From NCBI GenBank assembly GCA_009746045.1, contig RPFO01000368.1, forward strand, positions 151,501 through 215,500: a stretch of DNA of 64,000 nt, written 5' to 3'. Every line of letters begins with the position of its first letter. The stretch's first letter is position 1. Of this stretch, positions 20,236 through 30,700 are shown in pieces. The notes beneath the pieces were generated by a model. It was given only the letters and a program-made list of their open reading frames with translations, did no database searches and was not told where the DNA came from. The stretch comes from Mesostigma viride (lineage: Eukaryota; Streptophyta; Mesostigmatophyceae; Mesostigmatales; Mesostigmataceae). The position numbers were made by a program, and so were the translations under genes.

Positions 20236-22028
20236 ACTGATGGGGGGTATGTACCCCTTTTAGTGACCGGTATTACGCAAAAACGGACAAAAGACGCTAC
20301 TCTAGGGGCATATCCCCTAGGACAATGGGGGCACAATTACTCATGTTTCAATATATTCCCATATAAAATCGTATATGGTGAGGTTGCCAACCTAATTGGA
20401 GCCCCGGAATGATGAGTATTATTGAAGTTATTAATTTCCCCTAAAAACCGTACTTTTTAAGGCTGAAAAAAATAAATCAAATCAAAAACACATATTTAGA
20501 GCCTGGGGAGATATACACAAATACTACACATATCGACAATTATTGCCACAAAATCTGAGCTCATTCTGAGTACAAACGTAGAAGTTATAGCGTTTGGCAG
20601 TTTGCCACCTGTGCAGTCGCTAAGGAAGGCAATAGTGAGTATTAAGGCACACTAACACTTCCTATGCCATCCAAAAGGCTCCTGACCATGCCCAATTCGA
20701 CCACAATGTACAAGGAGGTGGCTGGGCACGTCATGTGCCCTTGCCTTACCGCGACACGGGCAACGTGTTGCGTGTGTGCACAACAATGAGGCAGGTAGCT
20801 CTACATGCCTAGCCAACACTTCTTATGCATATTCGAAGTTTATGGTGTGGGCATCATCCCAAAACCAAGCTGTCCGAATTCAAACACACCCTGGAAAGCC
20901 ATATCCACTAATTGCCCAACAACCAAGGGTAACAACAGACAGTCCACAGAGAAAGCATAAGTATCATACATGCTGCTTGCCAAGGCTTCTTACCATGGTT
21001 ACCTTGCCTTGCTAGCATATGAATTAGTTAGGGCTCTCCCATTTTAGTGGGAGAAAGGCCAACAAGACGACGATAACCCCTACCTACGTGCAGTTCCACC
21101 CATGCAGTATGCCCCTCAGAACAACCACTGCCACCTTTCTTTCCAGCGCAATTGTTTGCCAAGAAACAACCTCAAGCTTGTGAGCCTCTAACCACAATGA
21201 AGCCGCTGCTAAGAAAGGCTGCGTCAATATTCACACAAAACTGAGTGCTGTTAACAATCTCCTTCCAAGAAAGCACTCAGCAAATCCCTGACAACTTGAC
21301 GGCATGCCACGGCTCACGCTTTGACACGTCCCAGCCATGCAACGTACATACAAAGCACTAAAAGGTGCCAGAAATCTGGCGATGCGCAGCACGGAATGGC
21401 ATTCTACCTGGCGCTAACTGCACGGAAAGAAGCCGAAAACTTGCGTTGATAACCCATAAAGGAAGCGAAGCATCCATAGGGTGACGCTGAGCGCACGATC
21501 GTACCATTACCGGCGTTGTCCTACGCCCAGCGGCGCCGGAAAGAACAACCTTCCATGGAATAATAAGACGCGCATCCCGCGAGCCTGGAGAGTGTCTTAC
21601 CGATCATGAAGGAAATCTTGCCGAAACCCAGCAATTTTTTTAAAGCTTTACCAATAACAATGTAAACGCATCCTTGACGCTAGGTAAAGCCCATAAAACC
21701 TGACAATCACCGCCGCCAGCGTGCATTCTAATTTATTCCTCTCGACGAAAACTTCAGATTCAGACCCCCGTGGCGATGGTCATCAATAAAATCATCGACA
21801 CTGCAAAAAACGCGAACTCCGCTACGAAGTAATATCATAAACTTGTCGTCTTTAAGATTAGCACAGTTTCTCTGCATTCCGCGAGCTATCTTTTTCTACT
21901 CTGCCTGAAAGCACGTCGCCATGGCCAGCTCCGGTAGGGGTGCGCGCACCGTGCACCACTTTTTCACGGTACGGACGGGTACCGCGAATTTTTTCGGCGC
22001 CAAAAAATTCGCGCCGGGACCGTCACCT
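20236..22028. other. No recognisable gene
   Basis: Unique AT-moderate DNA. A small hairpin CTAGGGG..CCCCTAG occurs near 20312. No open frame has a recognised motif, and no tandem repeat was seen. Confidence 0.45.
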
Positions 22029-22080
22029 TAATTAATTAATTAATTAATTAATTAATTAATTAATTAATTAATTAATTAAA
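22029..22080. repeat. (TTAA)n tract
   Basis: About 13 consecutive TTAA units, the tail of the reverse LINE Y copy that follows. Confidence 0.9.
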
Positions 22081-22387
22081 ATGGCTTCTCAGCAGAGAGT
22101 GGCTCTCTGCATAGTCACATCATAACTAAATAATAAAGCTAGACATCATCTGGTGGGTGGCGCGTCATGGGCACACATGTACATTCATGACTAATTAATG
22201 TTCATAAGTCAGCTGGTATAGTGCCTGTAGTACTATAGTAGGCGTGCATGTACAAGGCCACTGTCTAACTATTCTACACTACTACTGCTGTATTCCCCTA
22301 AGCTGGGGCGTCTGGAGTCGCTGCGGCCGCGGTGGTCGCTGGGGTCGCGTGCCAGGGCTTGTGGCCGACGTAGATGGCCGCCCCCTT
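22081..22387 (-). mobile_element. LINE (family Y) 3' UTR and end of ORF1
   Basis: Starts inside the 3' UTR (GGCTTCTCAGCAGAGAGTGG) because the terminal hairpin region is missing next to the tail. It then runs into the last codons of ORF1 (GGCCGACGTAGATGGCCGCC on the plus strand), which stop at CCAGTACA where the next repeat begins. Confidence 0.7.
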
Positions 22388-22795
22388 CCAGTACACTCTG
22401 GGATATTCTGATCAGACACTCCGCAAAGGTGATCACCTTTGCGTTCAGTGCCGGGCCGCAGAAAACGCGGAAAACGCGATCTGCAAATGAATCCGACCGG
22501 AATCGAACTGGGGACCTCTCGCACCAATTTTGCTGACTATAGGACGGACGTCTCCGGTTACCATGGCATCGCCAACTTACACCTACAGTCATCCGCAAAA
22601 GTTCTCCTGTCCGGGGAGTGATGCAAGCCTTTCGGATTTGGTACTAGATAAATCACTCGAGATCTGTGTGTAGGAGTACTACACACGTGTCTGCACGCGA
22701 GACTTGTTCAGTCTCGCACCGTGAGACGGGCTGAACACGGCTGAATCCTTCTTTTTAGTAGAAGGGGGCGTAGCCGGTACTATCGAAATCAGCCA
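22388..22795 (-). repeat. Third copy of the tRNA-like D element (U-D)
   Basis: Reverse-oriented D (22388-22620) and most of U (22640-22795), nearly identical to 19288-19684. Here the D hairpin has become the perfect 22-bp palindrome centred on GGTGATCACC. It ends about 380 bp upstream of the KRI1 start codon. Confidence 0.8.
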
Positions 22796-23171
22796 CATGT
22801 ATGTGCAACATGTATGTGTTTGAATCTCCCTTGGTTAACCCGTAGTAGTAGCACATCTTCAGTGCTGGCTTCTGGTGAAGCCCGCGGCTCCGCGGACGCG
22901 CGGCGCCGGCGCGCTCGTCCCTGGCTGACTCGCCACTCGCCAGTGGCCGCAGTTTTGGCACCCTGGCGTCCGTCACCGTGTGTCTCGCGTTCTCCATGAT
23001 TTTCTGACTTGACGCCTGTTTTACTGTACGGGAATCAATAAATGAAGAAGTCGCTGGAATTCGGACGAGCAAGTACAACGTATTAGGGGTGATTTCTGCC
23101 ATAAGAGAAACACACGGGTTTGCGCCTGGTAGTGACATAATCTCTCTATCACAGCAGCTCGTAGCTTGAAA
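22796..23171 (+). promoter_or_regulatory. 5' flank of KRI1
   Basis: The stretch between the D-U repeat and the KRI1 ATG. It holds a GC-rich block with the palindromic CCGCGGCTCCGCGG near 22882-22895, followed by more AT-rich sequence. It must hold the transcription start and 5' leader unless the promoter lies further away. No TATA box or clear initiator could be assigned. Confidence 0.4.
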
Positions 23172-26100
23172 ATGCCCAGACCAAAGAAGAAACGAGCTCT
23201 TTTGGATGACGAAGATGAAGAAGCCGCCGATTTCGGGTTTAATGAAAGCTTTGCTAAACGGTTTGAGTACAATAAGAGGCGGCAGGAGTTGGAGAAAGGT
23301 ACACGGCGGGGCCATAACCCCTTATGCCATGAATTTGAAGGCATGTTAGTTCCTGCCCCTGGTTATTGTTTAGCTGAGGTTACCTGTTCTAACGGCTTTA
23401 TATATTACGTGTTTCTGTACGTCTTGGCGGCGGTGTAACCTCAACAGTAAGGCAACTGGAAAAAGCTGGCGAGCTCGACAGCAGCACATCAGAAGAAGAA
23501 GATGAAGGAGATTTGTTAACCACGGACAAGGAGCTGCGCATTCTGGAAACGCTGAGCAAGATCCGCAACAAGGACCCCTCCATATACCAAGACGGCGTCA
23601 ACTTCTTTCCCGAAGGTACTGCTGGCATACGGTCCCCCCCTCTTTGTGCATAGCCTTGCCACAATTCTTCTCAGATGTTGGTCGGTTGTCTGTTCTCAGA
23701 TCATTACCTCAGAAGAAGAATTCTCCATCACGCATAACAGCATTGTGCATCACAGGGGAGGCCATCATGGCTGCTTCTGGCCTTACAGTCACACCAATGT
23801 GAATCGGTGGCACGGCTGCTGATTATAGTTCCGTCATAATGTCCTTTGCTCTCTAGTAGTTGCCTTCAATTCTTGGAGGATTGCGTGTGGCCATCCGCTG
23901 CCTATAGTGTTGGTCCCCACATCATTATCACAGGCGTGGCTAGCTTCATGGCCTACGGGCTCCTCACGGCGATGCCATAATGTTTATGCCCCTGATGGGG
24001 CAGTCATCGTGGCCCACGTAACACTTGTACTTCCTTTCTCGCACACGCTTGGCTCACATTCCATACCCACAACCGGCACGCGGTGACGTTTGCTGGCACA
24101 TTGCCAGAAAGCGACGCTGATGAGGACGACGAGGGCGACGAGCACGGTGGCGTGGGTGGGGCCAAGGAGGGCGGCAAGGCGCGGCCGATGTACCTCAAGG
24201 ACGTGAATGCGCGGCATGCGCTGGAGGATGCGGAGGGAGGGGGGGAGGGTGACGAGGAGGGGGGGCGTGCGCGCCGCCGCGCGGGCCAGCAGGCGCGTGT
24301 GTATGACCGCGAGCAGGATGAGCTGAGGAAGAGTTTCTTGCGCAGCGTGGAGGAGCAGGTGCGTGCGCATGCGGGGGGGATGGCATGTCTGGCATGTACG
24401 ACAGCGCAGTGGGCAGGGTTTAGGGTTTAGGGTTTAGGGTTTAGGGTTTAGGGTTTAGGGTTTAGGGTTTAGGGTTTAGGGTTTAGGGTTTAGGGTTTAG
24501 GGTTTAGGGTTTAGGGTTTAGGGTTTAGGGTTTAGGGTTTAGGGTTTAGGGTTTAGGGTTTAGGGTTTAGGGTTTAGGGTTTAGGGTTTAGGGTTTAGGG
24601 TTTAGGGTTTAGGGTTTAGGGTTTAGGGTTTAGGGTTTAGGGTTTAGGGTTTAGGGTTTAGGGTTTAGGGTTTAGGGTTTAGGGTTTAGGGTTTAGGGTT
24701 TAGGGTTTAGGGTTTAGGGTTTAGGGTTTAGGGTTTAGGGTTTAGGGTTTAGGGCTTAGGGCAGTGTTTCTAGAAGAGGTTTTTAGGAAACGTCAAAATG
24801 TTGACTTTTGCCCCTGACCCTTCGGTCAAAATGTTGACTTTTTGCCCCGGCGTAGCGTCAACGTTTGACTTTTTGCCCCGGCGTAGCGTCAAACATGATG
24901 ATTGCTTTTTCGGGCGGGGGGGCTGGCCTAGGCCTGCTAGTTTGGGGAATAGCTTGCAAATATAGACGTTATCTCATTGATAATAGAAGGAGAAAGGGGC
25001 GTCATGACTCATGTGGTGTTGGTACCAGAACAACGTGCGTTTATTAAAATGATTAAATCATAGCATTAGTGCATTACTTTCTGAGCCTTTCAAAAAGCCA
25101 CCGTATCAAAACCCAGCAGTCGCGTGGAAATAAGACATGATAATGATGATATAATCCGGATCACAGGCATTGCCCGTGCGACTCTGCCAGTGTGCCTCTA
25201 GGGCATAAGCCGTAGTATAAAACAAACAAGTCACACGTGTCAAAAGTGCAGGGCTGACCGCACCCTATAGACTCTGCAAACATTATGCCCATCAAAGCCA
25301 ACTGCCTGATCCGCTTGTTGTTGCCAGGTTGCTTTCTCCTGCCGCGCTCGAAGTTTTCCTCCCAGATTTCCCTCCGGCAGAGACGGCCGACCCTCGTCCC
25401 GCAGTTTCAGTTGCTGTGTCCGCAGGCGCTTTCTCAGTGCCGCTTCCGTTCTCCCCCGCATCAACCGCCTCGTCAAGCTCTTCTCTCGCCCGCTTGGCAC
25501 GACGGTGCTTACCCTGCCTATCATCCGCCAAAATCCTGCCAACATCCACGACATCCTTTTCCGCATCATCCGAAGCCGGTCCATCCAGTTTCTTTTAAAC
25601 AAGCTAGCGATGGACTCTGACTTGAAAGATACAGCACCTTTTTTGTTAGCCATTCTTTACCGCAATATTTTAAAAGTAAAACGCATCCATTGGAAACGAC
25701 CTAATGCGAGCTGCGACCATTAAAGTATCGCTTCGCCTGCATTTGCCCTCGGTAATCTGTTGCTGGCTTGCTGCGTCCTTTTACCTCCACTGCACCGTGA
25801 CAGGCAAAGCCTAGAACAGTGCCAAGTGCCCAATGTGTGTCTCAGAAAGACCTGCTGGCAAACAAACTGGGCTGGCAAGATTTTCGCACCGCATCATGAA
25901 TGTTCCAGACAGCAAGTATAGTCCAGTAACAAGGAGTATATTGCACAAGTACTAGTGGTTGACGCTGCGCCCCTACCCCCCGGTCCAGTGACGCCGCGCC
26001 TCATGGCGCTCGTCAGTTGACGCCGAGCCCCTTGTGTTCGAAACACGTTTGACGCACGAACACTTCGCGAACGAAAAATGTTGACGATTCGTCATTTTTT

Positions 26101-27697
26101 TGGCGTCAAAGTGTTGACGTTTTACCCTAAAATGTTGACGTCTCATGGCGAAATTTGTGTTTTGCGTCAACATTTGACGAAAACGTCATGTCACGAAACA
26201 CTGGCTTAGGGTTTAGGGTTTAGGGTTTAGGGTTTTTGCATGGGTGCGTGGGAGACGGCATTGGCTGTGCCAGTGTGGGCTTGTGCGTGGGAGCCCAGGG
26301 CGCGTGTGTACCTGGTGCTAAGGCCCTGGTGTGACTGTGGGCCAGCTGTGTGTGGCATGGTGAAATGGCTGTGCGCCCATGGATGACGTCTGCAGGGCAA
26401 AACACGGCATCCGCGGATCCCTATTGTGCACTCACTACTTGTGCACTCACTACTTGTGCACTCACTACTTGTGCATGACTTGTGCCCTGGGTGCCTGACG
26501 AACGTGCCCCAAGACTCCTGGATTTGGGTGGCGCGTAAGCATCATTACATGGGGTGCCCCTTGCTGTGTGTTGGCTGCTGTCGCAGGAAGCGTCGGCCGC
26601 AGACGAGGGCAGCGAGGGCCTTCTCCGCATCCGCAAGAAGAGCAAGGCGGAGCGCGAGAGGGAGGCGAGGGAGGGGGAGGAGGCGACCGCGACGGTGCAG
26701 GCACGGGTGAGCAGTTGGCGTGTGTGGGTGCCACGTGGCGGTCGCACTGCTTCTTGGGGCATCATGTGCTATGGGGGAATGGCACACGGAGCGGCTTACC
26801 AATGCAGGCAGATGTTCAGAGCATTAGTCTAAGCTTGCCTGCGTGGGGTCATGCGGCCACGCGATCAGATACCGCCACGATGCCACCTGGCGCAACCGCG
26901 ATGCCACCTGGTACTGCTGCCAGCACAACCCTCCGCATGCTAATGGGCGCCAGTCACCATTTGAAGCCAGCAGTGGTGGCCGTGCGCGCCTTGCGATGCC
27001 CAATAGTGTTGCAGGTGGCGGAGCGATGTCATCATGCCATGTTAGGTCTGCCACTATTTTCTAACTTAACGCGGGAATGACTTTTCACGCAGCGTTCTTG
27101 TGCCTATCGGAATACTCTAGTTGGGCTTGTATCGTTCTGCCAGGCATTGCCGCATCCGAAGCTTGCCGATGGCCATGAAGCCTGTGGCCTCTTAACTTCA
27201 CTGGACGCCCCCACCCTTTGCCCCTGTCCCACCAACCGTACCCCCCACCGCCAGAAGAAGGAGGAGGAGGTCAACCGGCGCCTGGAGGAGTTCTTTGGTC
27301 ACGACGCCGAGGTGGACGAGGCCTCACGCTTCCTCAAGAAGTAGGTCCTCAGTGCACCAGCAGATGATGGGGGGGGGAGATTGGATAATGTCGCAACCGT
27401 TGAGGGGGGGAGAGCAGTGGACTGTTCAGCAGGTCGTTTGGCTTGGACCTCAGCATGGTGTGCGCTTATCATCGGCACGAGTCACGGAGCAGGGCGACAC
27501 ATGGGGTCCAGACTAAATGTATGTTAGCAGAAATACACACACATACACACACATGCACCCACCCACCCACCCACCCACCCACCCACCCACCCACCCACCC
27601 ACCCACCCACCCACCCACCCACCCACCCACCCACCCACCCACCCACCCACCCACCCACCCACCCACCCACCCACCAACACGCGCACACACACACACA

Positions 27698-27788
<91 letters not shown>

Positions 27789-30700
27789 GGGGCTGGAACG
27801 TGCTAATGGTGCCGGCCATCAGCGCCAGTGGGCTGGATCCCCCGTGCGTGCGTGGGTGCGGCCAGCTGGGGAATTCCCAGCGGCCCTGGCTGGACCGTGG
27901 GGGCCGGCCTGCTGCATCCCGCCAGCACTGGAGCCATTCGAGTGGGCGAAATGCACATGTTTGGCGGGTGGGGTGGAGAGATCCAGGTTTACAATAGCGG
28001 GGTAGCAATGGCTGCTGGCGGGTGGCAGCTGGCAGGTGGCTGGTGGGGTGGAGACGTTGAGTTCTGACTTCTGTCTACAATCATCTGCCAAATGGGTGGC
28101 GAGTAACTTAACAAGTAACTGTTGCTCGGGTTGCGAGCTCGTGCCACGGGCGCCCTTCCGTGCCGGATGCCATGCCATGCGGTTCCCGCGTGGATGCTGC
28201 TTGCTGCCTGAGGATGAGAAACGGTGGCATCTCAGGGTATTTCTGGGTGGGTTGGCGTCAGGCACATCGGGGGCGGGGGGGGGTACTCATCTGTAGTTGT
28301 CTGCATGCATGCTGGCGGATGCCCGTGTGTGCTGCCTGTGGCTGCTGGCTTACGCGTTGCCCACTCATAAAGGCCGAGGCGGGTGATGTTTGTGGCCACA
28401 CTGCGGCTGGCCGGCCTGCGAGTCATCTACCCATGCATGGAACCTATGCAAAGCCCATGCATGTGCGTGCCCATCGTGCCAGTGATGCTTGCAGTAGGAC
28501 ATGGGTGTGCAAGCATTTCTGTACCCAGCTCCACCCTGCCTTCTGCATTTGATGCCTGCCTCTCCCTCGTCTCTTGCCGCATGCCTCCTCGTTCGCTCGT
28601 GTGCTCCGTGCCCCACCCCCGTGGCCGCTGCCGCCCGCAACAGCTACATCGCCAACAAGGGCTGGATCGACCCCAACGCCAACCAGGGCGTGCCGCACTA
28701 CAACGGTACGGCATAGCAGTAGTGCAACAGTGGCGCCACTACAACCGTGTTTTCGTGGCCCCACGGCAACGGGACAGTCACAGTGCCCCGAGGATGGTGC
28801 AGCATCGGCAAGCCGGGGGGGCAATTGTGGACAGCTGGGGTGGACGCGATCATGTTTGTTCAAAGGATTTGAGTGCTGGGGATGCCCTGACTTTGGCAAG
28901 TTAGATCTCAAAAGCGCAGTTTTTCTCAGCAGCAGTTGTGCCAGCAGTGCATAGATGCTGTGTCCACCCGGTTACTTCCTATCCGTGTCTGTACCTGCAT
29001 AAAGGAACCGACGAGGTGGCTGCTTTCCTTGCCAGGGTAAGAGCCTACCGTCAGGGCACTGCCCGCACCAGGGCATCAGCAAAGGTGGGTGTCTGTGATG
29101 GTGATTGTTCTGTGCTCGTTTGGCAGACATTGTCAGCTATGTGTCTTTGCTATTTTCGCTGACCATGAACAGGTCTCTACGTTGAGGTACGGTACCTTAT
29201 CTTATTTTATCTTAGAGCTTGTCGCGCTTCATGGCACGTGTCGTCATCATCGCCGGGCTGCCAGCTTGCTGCCTGTTGTCTCACCCTGTTGCCGCATGTC
29301 GTGCCTACTGCTGCACCTGGTCCACCTAAACCTCTGTGTGTGCATGTTTCTTCTACCATCCCCCCGCGTGGGTCGCAGAGATTGTGGAGGAGAGTGAGGA
29401 GGAGCTGGACAAAGTGGATGACTTTGAAAAAAGTTACAATTTCCGATTTGAGCAAGAGTGAGTCACCCGTGTCATGTGTGCAGAGTGAGTCACCCGTGTC
29501 ATGTGTGCATAGTGAGTCACCAGTGTCATGTGTGCATAGCCTGCCCTGCCGGCAATGTCTGCCCTGTTCGGCGCTGGCTCTATAGCATTACGGCTGTGTA
29601 GCTACTGCTTTTCTGCAGGCCACATTGGTGTGCTGCGTTGCCAACTGTGCGTTGGTCAGGGTTGGTGAGCCATGGGGATCACAAGTGGGACCGCCTTGCT
29701 GTTGGCTGTCTCTGCGGCTCACCTCTGTACTTTGTGGCTCGTGATGCCTGCACCGCGCCAGGCTCCACAGCCTTGCCAGCCACGCGTCTCGCGATCGCCC
29801 TTGTCTGTTGGTAGCTGGTTGATCCCCTCGAGGGGGGCGCCTTCTGGCGCTAGGGATTGTGCTCGTGTCCTACACGGAAGAATTCTGAGTGTCTGACCGC
29901 GTCGCACCTGGTGGCGTTGCCCCACGCACGGCACGGCCCAGACATCCATCTGGCCAGCAGCATGCCTGGTTGCATGCTCGTGTGCACAGCTGCCTCGCAA
30001 CACGGGCTGCTGCCTGCTGCCACCGGTCTTCGTAGCCGCTGACCACGTGCCTTCACGGGGGGTTTGCTTCCTCTGCTTGCGTTTGCACCATGTGCACTGT
30101 GTACCTGCAACTTGCAGGGGTGCTGCCCAGGTGGCGGGTCACTCGCGCGTGATTGAGGGGTCGGTCCGACGGTATGTGGTCGCTCACGCGCGCGGTCTGT
30201 GCGGGTGTGCACGGGTGTGCGTTGGGGATGGTGTGCGATCACTCTCTGCAATAGTAGTACCTGATCGCGGATGCTCTGCGGGGTACGGGGTATGGGGTAC
30301 GGGATACACCCAGGCAGGACCTGCACCTTGCTGGAACCCCCTCGATGATGTTGGTCTGTCCTGTGACCGCCGCTAGTGGCCGGCCCGCTTCAGCTGCGTG
30401 TGCTGCCTCCGCTGGTCCGACACCTGCCTGCGCCTGTAGCCAGCGTTGGCCCCGCGGCCTTCTGCTGCGTGCGTGTCAGCCGCCAGCTGGGGAGTGGTCA
30501 CCGATGACTGTGTGCATTGGTAGTCATAAGTACTTTCAGGGTGTACACGCGCACCACTCGGTGTCAGGGCACAAGTTTGCACGGCAAATGCCTGCATGGA
30601 TGCAGTCCTTCACCCGACCTTGTACTATCCCCCCTAGCCCCATCCCCCCTAAACCCATCCCTGCTGCCCCCCCACTTCGTGCTGCCTGCCAGGCCACCTC

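Noticed and set aside
27443-28008. Thr/His/Pro- and Arg/Glu-rich proteins
   Set aside because: They are products of the ACCC and CT microsatellites inside KRI1 intron 5.
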